Program-made: the position numbers and the translations under genes
Assembly (NCBI GenBank): GCA_964453645.1
Contig: CAYVRJ010000007.1
Coordinates: forward strand, 62,001-126,000
Origin: CAYVRJ01 sp964453645
GTDB lineage: Bacteria > Bacillota > Clostridia > Christensenellales > JAWKQI01
Reading direction: 5' to 3'
DNA length: 64,000 bases
Notes under the pieces: generated by a model
Seen by the model: only the letters and a program-made list of their open reading frames with translations
The model's database searches: none
What the model was told of the DNA's origin: nothing
Shown: piece after piece, positions 41,627-49,160 of the stretch
Numbering within the stretch: the first letter of the stretch is position 1
How the letters are laid out: every line of letters starts with the position of its first letter

Positions 41627-42157
41627 GTGTACAGCAAACTCAATAAGCCAACAGGCCAGCGCAGGGCGATGCTTCGGAGCTTAACAACGCAGTTGTTGTG
41701 GAACGGCAAGATCACCACAACACAAGCGAGAGCGAAGCAGATTGCCCCCATAGCCGAAAAAATAATTACCCTGGCAATAAAGGAACACGCAAACACAGTG
41801 ACTGTTACAAAGACTGTCACCGAGACAGAGCGGGACAACAAGGGTAAGAAAGTCACTGCCAAGGTGACCAAGGACTTTTTAAACGATGCGCCTTCCAAGC
41901 TGCACGCACGCCGGAAGATGATGAGTTACCTCTACGACATTCCCGAAACCAAAGGGGAGAAGGAGAGCAAGGGTGATTACGCAAAGCGCACCAAGGATAT
42001 TAAGCATCCGCTGATCGAAAAGATTTTCCGTGAATACGGTCCGAAGTACGAACAACGTGCAAAGGATTTAGGCACGGGCGGTGGATACACCCGCATGTTG
42101 AAGCTGGGACCCCGCCGGGGCGACTCTGCCGAGATGGTCATTTTAGAACTGGTATAA
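41627..42157 (+). CDS. rplQ: 50S ribosomal protein L17, with internal expansion
   Basis: 176 residues, against about 115-130 in most bacteria. The N-terminal core (YSKLNKPTGQRRAMLRSLTTQLLWNGKITTTQARAKQIAPIAEKIITLA) is normal. A charged insertion of about 50 residues (from TVTVTKTVTETERDNKGKK to PETKGEKESKGDYAKRTKD) interrupts the domain before IEKIFREYGPKYEQR and the usual end GGGYTRMLKLGPRRGDSAEMVILELV. GTG start with aaggagg. Last gene of the super-operon, followed by a terminator. Confidence 0.96.
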   Translation: MYSKLNKPTGQRRAMLRSLTTQLLWNGKITTTQARAKQIAPIAEKIITLAIKEHANTVTVTKTVTETERDNKGKKVTAKVTKDFLNDAPSKLHARRKMMSYLYDIPETKGEKESKGDYAKRTKDIKHPLIEKIFREYGPKYEQRAKDLGTGGGYTRMLKLGPRRGDSAEMVILELV

Positions 42158-42169
42158 TCAATTGTGAAA

Positions 42170-42197
42170 GGGCACATGAGTGAATCATGTGTCTTTT
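42170..42197 (+). terminator. Intrinsic terminator of the ribosomal super-operon
   Basis: ggcacatga / tcatgtgtc (9 bp, one G-U, 5-nt loop) followed by tttttt. It begins 13 bp after the rplQ stop. Confidence 0.92.
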
Positions 42198-42199
42198 TT

Positions 42200-42322
42200 G
42201 TTGGGGGTTAAAGCCCTGCACCCCTTGTCGCAAAGCTTAAGGTATTAGCATATAAAAATGAACCCTAAACAAAGAGGGGTCAAGGGGGAATCATTCCCCT
42301 GCGGGTGTGGGCAGCGCCCCAT
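42200..42322. repeat. Modular palindromic repeat cluster, copy 8
   Basis: Contains a shortened ttaaagccctgcaccccttgtcgc junction, gcaaagc with its partner arm lost, aaggggtcaagggggaatcattcccc and gtgggcagcgcccc. It follows the terminator of the super-operon. Confidence 0.82.
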
Positions 42323-42377
42323 AATTATAAAAAAAACGACAACTTTAATATTTTTTCTACAAAATGTTCAAAAAATA

Positions 42378-42406
42378 TTGACAAGTTGTCCACGGTTGTG
42401 TAATAT
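42378..42406 (+). promoter_or_regulatory. Strong sigma-A promoter with no gene downstream
   Basis: TTGACA (42378-42383), a 17-bp spacer and TAATAT (42401-42406). The only same-strand feature downstream is an intrinsic terminator at 42458-42486; the next gene is on the opposite strand. Confidence 0.75.
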
Positions 42407-42412
42407 ATTAAA

Positions 42413-42486
42413 CAATACGTCGAAATTATATTTTAAAAATATAATCAAGCGGGAAGCTCATCGATTAATAGCGATGGGTTTTTTGC
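42413..42486 (+). ncRNA. Candidate small RNA of about 75 nt
   Basis: Between the promoter at 42378 and the terminator lies attatatttt-a-aaaatataat, a long AU hairpin (42426-42446), then aagcgggaagc, then the terminator hairpin tcatcg/cgatgg followed by ttttttg. No start codon with a Shine-Dalgarno is present in this interval. Promoter, structured body and terminator in 110 bp fit a small regulatory RNA. No known RNA family is recognised. Confidence 0.55.
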
Positions 42487-42505
42487 TTGCTATGGACTAT
42501 TCGTA

Positions 42506-43306
42506 TTAAAACAACACGTTTGCTAAAATCATAGACGCAACAAACACCAATCCCGAAATAATGCCAAAACTGATCAGCTTCTTTAATTGATTGCGGGTTA
42601 AGAAAAATTGGTTGCGGTACCCCCCGTATTTGACCAAATGCCGCTTGATCAACACCCACTTGGTATAGGGGAATTTGTACAGGGCTGCGTTGCCCACATG
42701 GTACAACAGTGTCATTAAAAATATAACAAAGGGTAATACCAACACGATGATTAACGGCAAGGCCAGCATATCGTTGGAACCCACGTTGTTGTTGGTCAGC
42801 GCCAGCGCATAGTTAAATACGTAGAGCACAAACAACAGTGCGGGGATAATCATGGACAGTGCATTCACTAAGGTGTTGATGGCTAAGGTGGCGATGTGTT
42901 CCGAAACTTGGGTGGGATAGGAAAGAATTTTGCGATACTCGGAGAGGGAGTGATACTTCTCGTGAAAGGACATCTCCTCCGAAAGATTTAGTTCATCTAA
43001 AATCTCTTCACAGGGGAAGATATAATCCCGAAGATCCATGAGGGCCATGTATTCCTCGTCGGTTAAAGGGTAGGACTCCTCAAACTCCATCTCCTTAATC
43101 TTAATCTTCTTATAATACAGCGTGTACACATCCCCCAGCTTGCAGGCGTTAAACACCTTGGCGCTTCGCACCACAAACCGATGTATGCGGGGGGTATCCG
43201 AATACATGGTGGGCAGGTATACAAAATATAGCCTGTATTTGTAATGTTTGTGACAGCACTGCTTGGAGAACAGCAGACAATTTTCTTTCATTAAAATATC
43301 ATGCAT
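42506..43306 (-). CDS. Membrane protein of unknown function
   Basis: 266 residues. A soluble, mixed N-terminal part (about 1-135) contains LPTMYSDTPRIHRFVVRSAKVF and an acidic segment (YPLTDEEYMALMDLRDYIFPCEE). Three hydrophobic helices follow: about 145-165 (NTLVNALSMIIPALLFVLYVF), 178-205 and 245-265. No family is recognised. ATG 43306 has gaggt upstream and a TATAAT box near 43323-43328. Convergent with the candidate small RNA. Confidence 0.75.
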   Translation of the reverse strand: MHDILMKENCLLFSKQCCHKHYKYRLYFVYLPTMYSDTPRIHRFVVRSAKVFNACKLGDVYTLYYKKIKIKEMEFEESYPLTDEEYMALMDLRDYIFPCEEILDELNLSEEMSFHEKYHSLSEYRKILSYPTQVSEHIATLAINTLVNALSMIIPALLFVLYVFNYALALTNNNVGSNDMLALPLIIVLVLPFVIFLMTLLYHVGNAALYKFPYTKWVLIKRHLVKYGGYRNQFFLTRNQLKKLISFGIISGLVFVASMILANVLF

Positions 43307-43354
43307 AATTCAAACCTCGGTTTATTATACCGCACTCATTTGAATTTGCATAGT

Positions 43355-43891
43355 TTAAATTCCGTATTTTCCCTTTGCAGTGTCGTAAAAGAGGGGAAGT
43401 TTGGGTGGGTTAAACGTAAATACGGCATACATCACAAAAATAAGTACGATGATCGCCAAGCTGACCTTCCAATTGATGGTGCCCTTTGCGTGTTCGTACA
43501 CGTGGATACCCATGAGTTGGCCCAATGCAATGACGATGAGCAGGAGGAGAATGTCGATGAACAGGGATTCAATGCCGAATGCTTCGGTGTAGAAGTAAAA
43601 GAGCAGGGGCATTGCCACAATGGAGACGACGAGGGAAGTGAGCGCCCCTAGGAACCATTTGTTTGGGTCTAGGTTGTACTGCTTGCCTTTGATGAGATAA
43701 TAGAGTACCCAATAGAGGGTGATGGGCAGGAGCACCATCTTTGTGTGTTCAAAGACACTTTCGTTGGTTGCCGCAAAGGGGGCCACAAGGGCACTGTTGC
43801 CCGAGAATTCAAATAAGAAGTGAAAGAGTGATCCAATCAAAAACAAAATGGGAATACCCCACAGCAAATATCTTTTTGGTTGCTTTGCCAT
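43355..43891 (-). CDS. DUF6512-like integral membrane protein
   Basis: 178 residues from ATG 43891 (aggag 11 nt upstream) with five or six transmembrane helices. The segment GSLFHFLFEFSGNSALVAPFAATNESVFEHTKMVLLP, with its conserved His and Glu residues, resembles a family of small Firmicutes membrane proteins annotated DUF6512; I name it with moderate certainty. Function unknown. An in-frame extension upstream has no ribosome site and is not used. Confidence 0.7.
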   Translation of the reverse strand: MAKQPKRYLLWGIPILFLIGSLFHFLFEFSGNSALVAPFAATNESVFEHTKMVLLPITLYWVLYYLIKGKQYNLDPNKWFLGALTSLVVSIVAMPLLFYFYTEAFGIESLFIDILLLLIVIALGQLMGIHVYEHAKGTINWKVSLAIIVLIFVMYAVFTFNPPKLPLFYDTAKGKYGI

Positions 43892-44026
43892 AAAAATACA
43901 CACTCCTATACTGTTTATTTTTAAATATACGGCATTATACCACAGCATATGTGCTTATTTTGTCGAATGAAGAATTTTGTTTAATATAAAAAAACCACTT
44001 GTGCTTACAAACATGGTTGTAAATAA

Positions 44027-44055
44027 TTGCAGTTATTGTTGGATTATAGTATATT
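44027..44055 (+). promoter_or_regulatory. Promoter of the holin-like toxin mRNA
   Basis: TTGCAG (44027-44032), a 17-bp spacer and TATATT (44050-44055), about 70 bp before the toxin start codon. Confidence 0.75.
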
Positions 44056-44124
44056 GAGTGGGTAGAGAGTGCACCCATGGTGAACGGTTATGCTCCCCTA
44101 TCACAAAAGATTGGGGGTGATACT

Positions 44125-44214
44125 ATGGATATGAATTTAGCAGTAAGTCTGCTTCAGTTAGTAGTATCTGTTATCGCCTTGATTGTTGCCATTAGGCAGC
44201 GAAAGAATCGATAA
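44125..44214 (+). CDS. Holin-like type I toxin peptide
   Basis: 29 residues: MDMNLAVSLLQLVVSVIALI, then VAIRQRKNR. It is one transmembrane helix with a basic tail, like the holin-like toxins of Bacillota type I toxin-antitoxin systems. The ATG at 44125 is preceded by gggggtga. The frame is open upstream to an ATG at 44079 (reading VNGYAPLSQKIGGDT), as is typical of this family's loci, but the ribosome site marks 44125. A terminator hairpin follows, and an antisense promoter reads back over the 3' end. Confidence 0.75.
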   Translation: MDMNLAVSLLQLVVSVIALIVAIRQRKNR

Positions 44215-44298
44215 TATAAGAATAGCCGTCTTGCTCACTGAACGGCTGTTCTAAATAACCTTTTTTTGGAGCAGACCGTTTCACCCGGTCCACTCTTT
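44215..44298 (-). ncRNA. Predicted antisense antitoxin RNA
   Basis: Transcription from the minus-strand promoter at 44305-44333 would start near 44298 and run through gaccg/cggtc (44274-44290) to the aacagccgt/acggctatt hairpin (44221-44250), where it could end. This RNA of about 80 nt is fully complementary to the 3' part of the toxin mRNA, the usual layout of type I antitoxins in this group. Confidence 0.65.
44221..44267 (+). terminator. Terminator of the toxin mRNA
   Basis: Hairpin aatagccgt / acggctgtt (9 bp, 12-nt loop ttgctcactga region), then ctaaataacc and a run of seven T. Confidence 0.7.
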
Positions 44299-44304
44299 AC
44301 ATTT

Positions 44305-44333
44305 ATTATATAATTCTTTTGCCCCACTGTCAA
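44305..44333 (-). promoter_or_regulatory. Strong promoter of the antitoxin RNA
   Basis: On the minus strand TTGACA (44328-44333), a 17-bp spacer and TATAAT (44305-44310): a perfect consensus sigma-A promoter, stronger than the toxin promoter opposite. There is no minus-strand gene for it to serve. Confidence 0.88.
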
Positions 44334-44382
44334 CATCTTAATTGAATATATTCTTACAAGCCGGAAATTAAATCAACTTCGT

Positions 44383-44411
44383 TTGACACACATCTCCCCT
44401 CATATTATAAT
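44383..44411 (+). promoter_or_regulatory. Consensus sigma-A promoter of the kinase-mutase-argH operon
   Basis: TTGACA (44383-44388), 17 bp, TATAAT (44406-44411), perfect consensus, 23 bp before the kinase start codon. Confidence 0.9.
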
Positions 44412-44434
44412 TGCTGTGAGGAGAATGTGATTTT

Positions 44435-45880
44435 ATGTTGTACTTTGGAATTGATGTGGGCACCCAGGGGGTGCGAGGAGTTGTGTGCGACGAAGTGGGG
44501 GCAATTGCAGCCACCCATGCTACGTCCTACCAATACTTAAACCTCGGTGCGGAGGAAAGTCACCGGGAACAATCCCCAACAGATTGGTGGAACGGCGTAT
44601 GCGAAGTGATCAAAAGCTGTGTTCATCAGCTAAACCAAAAGGGGTTTCATTCAAATGAAATCCGTGCCATCTCCATCGACGGCACTTCGGGAACAGTGCT
44701 TTTGGCAGATGATAGCGGGAACCCGCTGGGAAACGCACTCATGTATAACGACGGACGGAGTGTGAAAGAAGCGGAATATTTAAACCAAACGCATCCGGAG
44801 CTGGGAGAAAAGCTTGGATATAAATTTAATTCGTCCTATGCTCTGCCCAAACTCATGTGGTTGTTTGAACACACCGATTGCAAAGGAGTTTCGAAGATAC
44901 TCCATCAAACGGACTATATCTTAGGTAAGTTGTGTGGCAACTTCTCCTATACGGATTATTCAAACGCCCTTAAAACGGGTTATGATATATTGGAAAAACA
45001 ATACCCCACGTTTATGAAAGAGTTTGCCTTTGGGGATAAACTACCTCAAGTGGGTGCGCCGGGCACCCTTGCGGGAAATGTCACAGAAGCAGTTGCAAAG
45101 GAATTGGGGCTTTCCACAAAAACAGCGGTGGTGCTGGGTGCAACCGACGGATACGCATCGGCACTCAGTGCAGGGGCAGTGGACGTTTCGGAATATGCCA
45201 CAGTAGTGGGCACTACGCTGGTCATCAAAGGGGTCAGTGAGCGACTCATCAAAGACCCTCTGGGCAGGGTATACTGCCACTTGCACCCCATGGGTTATTA
45301 TATGCCCGGCGGAGCCTCCAACGTGGGAGGGCGATGCCTCAACGAACACTTCGACAAGAGTGAGTTTGCAAAGCTGGATGAGGCGGTGAAACAAAACATC
45401 CCCACCTATGGCCGAATCTATCCCCTCACCATGCGGGGAGAGCGGTTTCCCTTTGTAAACCCCGATGCGGTACAGTTTGCAAAGAATCTGCCAACAGGGA
45501 AGGAAAAGCAGTATGGGGCATACTTAGAAGGGGTTGCCTTTGCCGAAAGGTTGTGTTACGACACCTTAAGCTCCCTTGGCGCACCGGCGGGAGAGGTGAT
45601 CTACAGTGCGGGTGGAGGATCGAAGAGTAACGAGTGGTTAAAGATTCGTGCAAGTGTCCTAAACAAAACCATTAAGGTGCCCAAGATTACCGATGCTGCA
45701 CTGGGTTGTGCCGTCATTGCCGCATCCAACATTGAATTTAAAAATATTGTTGAAGCTGCTAGGAGCATGGTGGAGATCGACAAAGTCGTGGAACCCGAAG
45801 TGAAGCTGTCAAAACCTTACGACGAAATCTATCATCAATTTTTAGACGACATACGTGAACACTACGGGTATACCCTATGA
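44435..45880 (+). CDS. FGGY-family carbohydrate kinase
   Basis: 481 residues. N-terminal GIDVGTQGVRGVVCDEVG phosphate loop, ISIDGTSGTVLL, and the C-terminal GATDGYASALSAGAVD, VVGTTLVIKG and YSAGGGSKSNEWLKIRASVLN blocks fit FGGY sugar kinases, nearer to D-ribulose/xylulose kinases than to glycerol kinase. It phosphorylates a pentulose or polyol with ATP; the exact substrate is unknown. It is the second FGGY kinase in the window and only distantly like the first (11009-12517). Its stop overlaps the mutase start by 4 bp (ATGA). Confidence 0.88.
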   Translation: MLYFGIDVGTQGVRGVVCDEVGAIAATHATSYQYLNLGAEESHREQSPTDWWNGVCEVIKSCVHQLNQKGFHSNEIRAISIDGTSGTVLLADDSGNPLGNALMYNDGRSVKEAEYLNQTHPELGEKLGYKFNSSYALPKLMWLFEHTDCKGVSKILHQTDYILGKLCGNFSYTDYSNALKTGYDILEKQYPTFMKEFAFGDKLPQVGAPGTLAGNVTEAVAKELGLSTKTAVVLGATDGYASALSAGAVDVSEYATVVGTTLVIKGVSERLIKDPLGRVYCHLHPMGYYMPGGASNVGGRCLNEHFDKSEFAKLDEAVKQNIPTYGRIYPLTMRGERFPFVNPDAVQFAKNLPTGKEKQYGAYLEGVAFAERLCYDTLSSLGAPAGEVIYSAGGGSKSNEWLKIRASVLNKTIKVPKITDAALGCAVIAASNIEFKNIVEAARSMVEIDKVVEPEVKLSKPYDEIYHQFLDDIREHYGYTL

Positions 45881-47172
45881 GTATATTTAAAGAGTGTGAC
45901 GTTCGTGGCGTTTATGGCAGCGAGTTGACAGACTCCCATGCATATGCCATCGGCAGGGCAGTGGCCACCCGCTTTGCGGGTAAAAGCCTGCTGGTTTCGG
46001 GAGACGTGCGGGTCTCCACCCCTGTGCTCAAGTTACGGCTCATTGAAGGACTGCTGGATTCAGGAGCAGATGTGCTGGACATTGGAATAAACCCCACCCC
46101 CGTTGCCTATTTTGCCAAGACGTATTTGCAAAAAGACGTGCTAGTTCAAGTGACAGCGTCCCACAACCCCAGGGAGTACAACGGATTTAAAATTTATCCC
46201 TTGATCGACGACCTTGAATATTTAGTTACAGCAAATGAGTTTATGCAGGGCGAGGGAAAACTCAGCACGGGGTCGGTGACAGAGTTATACATACAATCAA
46301 CCTTAAAAAACTTTGTGCCCCACCCCATGAAAGTGGTGGTGGATGGGGGAAACGGCTGTGTTTGCCAATGGATGCCCCGGATGTTTGGGCAACTGGGGGT
46401 GGAGGTGGTTCCGCTTTTTTGCGAAGTTGACGGAAGTTTTCCCAACAGAAGCCCCAACCCTGCGGTATATGCAAATTTATCGGCGGTGTGCGCAAAGGTG
46501 CGGGAGACGGGGGCAGACTTTGGCTGTGCCTTCGACGGGGACGGAGACCGGGTGGTGTTCATCGACGAGAAGGGTAATGCCGTCACGTCCGAGCAAAGCC
46601 TCTCCCTGTTTATCAAACACCTGTGCAAACAGGGGGACAGCGTGGTGTACGACTTAAAGTCCTCCAGCGTGGTGAAGCGCACCTGCGAACAATTGGGCGT
46701 GAAGCCAGTGATGGAGCGCAGTGGACACGCTTTTATTAAGAAAACCTTTCTAAGTTTGGGTTCCACATTAGCAGGGGAGATATCCGGCCACTTCTTCTTT
46801 CAAGAGCTGGGTTACGACGATGGGCTCTATGGGGCACTTTGTATGTACGATCTGCTGAGCAAAAGTGACAAAACACTTTCGGAATTAGTACAAGAGGTGG
46901 GCAATACCAACATCACCCCGGATATCAGGCTGTTCGTACCCTATGAAGAGCGGGACGCACTGATGGAACAAGTTTTAACCTATGCCAAAAACTTTGACTA
47001 TACCACCCTAGACGGGGTGCGTTTGGAACTAAACGGTGGTTGGGCGCTCATCCGCAAGTCTGTCACCGAGCAGGGTGTGACCCTGCGGGTGGAGGGGGAG
47101 GACACAGAGACAATCGTTCAGATGCTGCGAAGTAACATCCCCCTGCTCAAAAAATATTACGAGGTGAAGTGA
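45877..47172 (+). CDS. Phosphomannomutase/phosphoglucomutase-family phosphohexomutase
   Basis: 431 residues in four domains. Active-site phosphoserine S95 in TASHNP, metal loop DGDGDR (D220, D222, D224), sugar loop GEISGHF near residue 300, and a C-terminal phosphate-binding loop in the RVEGED region. It moves phosphate between C1 and C6 of a hexose phosphate; mannose, glucose or another hexose cannot be told apart here. ATGA overlap with the kinase and 4 bp before argH show one transcript. Confidence 0.92.
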   Translation: MSIFKECDVRGVYGSELTDSHAYAIGRAVATRFAGKSLLVSGDVRVSTPVLKLRLIEGLLDSGADVLDIGINPTPVAYFAKTYLQKDVLVQVTASHNPREYNGFKIYPLIDDLEYLVTANEFMQGEGKLSTGSVTELYIQSTLKNFVPHPMKVVVDGGNGCVCQWMPRMFGQLGVEVVPLFCEVDGSFPNRSPNPAVYANLSAVCAKVRETGADFGCAFDGDGDRVVFIDEKGNAVTSEQSLSLFIKHLCKQGDSVVYDLKSSSVVKRTCEQLGVKPVMERSGHAFIKKTFLSLGSTLAGEISGHFFFQELGYDDGLYGALCMYDLLSKSDKTLSELVQEVGNTNITPDIRLFVPYEERDALMEQVLTYAKNFDYTTLDGVRLELNGGWALIRKSVTEQGVTLRVEGEDTETIVQMLRSNIPLLKKYYEVK

Positions 47173-47176
47173 GAAA

Positions 47177-48556
47177 ATGCAACATAAACTTTGGGATGGA
47201 AGGTTTTTAGAAAAAACAGACAGTGCAGCCATAACCTTTCACTCCTCCATTCTGTTCGACTCCCGGATGTTTCAAGAGGACATTTGGGGCAGCATAAGCC
47301 ACGCCCAAATGCTCTTCGAAGTGGGGGTATTGACGGAAGAGGAGTGCACAAACATTGTGGAAGGGCTTAGGGTTATCTTAAAAAAAATAACCGATGGTGA
47401 AGTGGAGTTTTCCACCGAAGACGAAGATATCCACATGAGTGTGGAGCGAATGCTCACCGAACTCATCGGCGAGGATGCAAAGAAGCTGCACACGGGCAGA
47501 AGCCGAAACGACCAAGTGGCAACGGACATTCGTTTGTATTTGCGCAAGGCTGTGGACGACATCACCTCCATCTTAAAGGAACTGATGGCAGTTTTGATTG
47601 ATATGGCCAAAACGAATCTAAACACGTACATGAGTGCATACACCCACCTGCAAAAGGCACAGCCCACCACCTTAGCCCACTACATGATGGCCTACTTTGA
47701 AATGTTTAAGCGGGATTATTTGCGGTTTACCCAGTGCAGGGAGAGGATCAACGTACTTCCCTTGGGTTCGGGAGCTTTGTGCGCCACCACGTATCCCCTG
47801 GATCGGCACAGCGTTGCAAGGAAACTTTCCTTTGATGGCATCACCGCAAACAGCCTAGACGGTGTATCGGACAGAGATTTTATTTGCGAATTTCTCTCCA
47901 ACGCAAGTTTAACCATGGTGCACCTCTCTCGGTTTTGCGAAGAAATTGTTATTTTTTCTTCCAACGAATTTGGCACATTTCGGCTTTCCGATAAATATTC
48001 CACCGGTTCGTCCATCATGCCTCAAAAGAAAAATCCAGATATGGCGGAGCTGATCCGGGGTAAATCGGGCAGAGTGTTTGGGGATTTAATGGCTATGCTC
48101 ACGGTATTAAAGGGGCTTCCCCTGGCCTACAACAAGGACATGCAGGAGGACAAGGAGTGTGTCTTCGACGCATACGACACCCTGCGGGCATGTTTAAACA
48201 TATTGATTCCCATGGTGAAGACCATGACCTTTGATGTTGCCAAGCTGCGAAAATCTGCCTTAAACGGTTTTACCAACGCCACAGACTTGGCGGATTATTT
48301 GGTGGGCAAGGGGATCACCTTTCGGGATGCCCACCACATTTCGGGCAAGCTGGTTGCCTACTGCGAGGGAGTCAGTAAATCCCTGCTGGATCTGACACTA
48401 GAGGAATTTAAGTCCCACTGCCCCGCCATCGAAAAAGATGTGTATGAAATGATTTCCTTAGAGGCCTGTGTACAGAGGCGGTGTATCCCCGGGGGGCCTG
48501 CCCGAGAGATGGTGGAGGCACACATAGGCCAAGGGTTGGAATTTTTAGCACAATAG
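47177..48556 (+). CDS. argH: Argininosuccinate lyase ArgH
   Basis: 459 residues, the normal length. HKLWDGRF at the start, HTGRSRNDQVATD, YTHLQKAQPTTLAHY, and the signature loop GSSIMPQKKNPD with the catalytic Ser. It splits argininosuccinate to arginine and fumarate. argG is not in the window, and the placement after a sugar kinase and phosphohexomutase is unusual. A relative acting on another succinyl- or fumarate-forming substrate cannot be excluded, but the motifs are those of true ArgH. Confidence 0.92.
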   Translation: MQHKLWDGRFLEKTDSAAITFHSSILFDSRMFQEDIWGSISHAQMLFEVGVLTEEECTNIVEGLRVILKKITDGEVEFSTEDEDIHMSVERMLTELIGEDAKKLHTGRSRNDQVATDIRLYLRKAVDDITSILKELMAVLIDMAKTNLNTYMSAYTHLQKAQPTTLAHYMMAYFEMFKRDYLRFTQCRERINVLPLGSGALCATTYPLDRHSVARKLSFDGITANSLDGVSDRDFICEFLSNASLTMVHLSRFCEEIVIFSSNEFGTFRLSDKYSTGSSIMPQKKNPDMAELIRGKSGRVFGDLMAMLTVLKGLPLAYNKDMQEDKECVFDAYDTLRACLNILIPMVKTMTFDVAKLRKSALNGFTNATDLADYLVGKGITFRDAHHISGKLVAYCEGVSKSLLDLTLEEFKSHCPAIEKDVYEMISLEACVQRRCIPGGPAREMVEAHIGQGLEFLAQ

Positions 48557-48607
48557 GGTTCCCTTGAATCTTTGTTTTGTCCATCATTTTGTTGATTTCT
48601 CAATGAA

Positions 48608-48647
48608 TTTCACGATTGTCAAAAAAACAGCATTGACAATCGTGAAA
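48608..48647. repeat. 13-bp perfect inverted repeat overlapping the tRNA promoter
   Basis: tttcacgattgtc (48608-48620) and gacaatcgtgaaa (48635-48647) with a 14-nt spacer. The right arm contains most of the -35 box of the tRNA-Arg promoter. It may be an operator or the terminator of the argH operon, though the following sequence has few T. Confidence 0.65.
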
Positions 48648-48661
48648 AGTTATATTAAAAT
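48633..48661 (+). promoter_or_regulatory. Promoter of tRNA-Arg
   Basis: TTGACA (48633-48638), 17 bp, TAAAAT (48656-48661), 16 bp before the tRNA. Confidence 0.8.
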
Positions 48662-48677
48662 GACATAGTTGATTTAT

Positions 48678-48753
48678 GCGCCTGTAGCTCAGTGGATAGA
48701 GTGCCCGGCTACGAACCGGTAGGTCGCAGGTTCAAATCCTGCCAGGCGCGCCA
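48678..48753 (+). tRNA. tRNA-Arg(ACG)
   Basis: A 76-nt cloverleaf: acceptor gcgcctg/caggcgc, D arm with agctcagtggatagagt, anticodon loop ctACGaa, T arm aggttcaaatcct, and an encoded CCA end. The ACG anticodon is normally converted to ICG by TadA and reads CGU, CGC and CGA. Confidence 0.97.
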
Positions 48754-48814
48754 TAATTCATAAACGAAGTGAAATGAATTTGCAGCAAGCCAAAGGATTT
48801 GAAGCCCCGTTAAG

Positions 48815-48839
48815 AAAACAGTCCGGGGGACTGTTTTTA
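48815..48839 (+). terminator. Terminator of tRNA-Arg
   Basis: aaaacagtcc / ggactgtttt (10 bp, 3-nt loop) ending in a T-run, 61 bp after the tRNA. Confidence 0.85.
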
Positions 48840-48860
48840 GGGGAAGGAAACAATAATATA

Positions 48861-48873
48861 TCCTGCCAGGCGC
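48861..48873 (+). repeat. Duplicate of the tRNA-Arg 3' end, att-like
   Basis: tcctgccaggcgc repeats exactly the tRNA segment at 48737-48749. Direct copies of a tRNA 3' end flanking a short insert are typical of integrase attachment sites. Only 111 bp, including the terminator, lie between the copies and no integrase is present. Confidence 0.6.
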
Positions 48874-48935
48874 ACATTCGCTTTTATTGTAAAAATAGAT
48901 ATAAAGATTTAATTTTTCAATTTAAATATATATCC

Positions 48936-48977
48936 TATAATTTAATAATTTATTCCGTTAAGTTTAACGTTGAACTT
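48936..48977 (+). promoter_or_regulatory. TATAAT box and palindromic operator O1 upstream of the ABC importer
   Basis: TATAAT at 48936-48941 (poor -35, ttttca, at 48914-48919) is followed by the 18-bp near-perfect palindrome aagtttaacgttgaactt (48960-48977) with a central CG, placed where a repressor would block the start. Related palindromes lie at the same place in the promoter of the hydrolase-dehydrogenase operon. The rest of 48874-49160 is AT-rich and holds no gene. Confidence 0.65.
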
Positions 48978-49074
48978 GATGGTCTTTGGTTTAGCCGTTA
49001 GTTTGCGAAAATTTATTGGTTTATTGAGATCGTACACAAAAGATAAGTATGTAATTATCATTAAATAAATGTAT

Positions 49075-49102
49075 TTACATATTATTCCCTGTTGTGTATA
49101 AT
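49075..49102 (+). promoter_or_regulatory. Second promoter of the ABC importer operon
   Basis: TTACAT (49075-49080), 16 bp, TATAAT (49097-49102), 58 bp before the ATPase start codon and about 100 bp downstream of O1. Confidence 0.65.
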
Positions 49103-49160
49103 AATTTGAGTTTATAATTTTTGGATTTGACATATAAAATATATTTTTGAGGGAGAAATT

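Noticed and set aside
48774..49001. 75-residue reading frame after tRNA-Arg
   Set aside because: It spans the tRNA terminator and the duplicated tRNA end and has no ribosome site.
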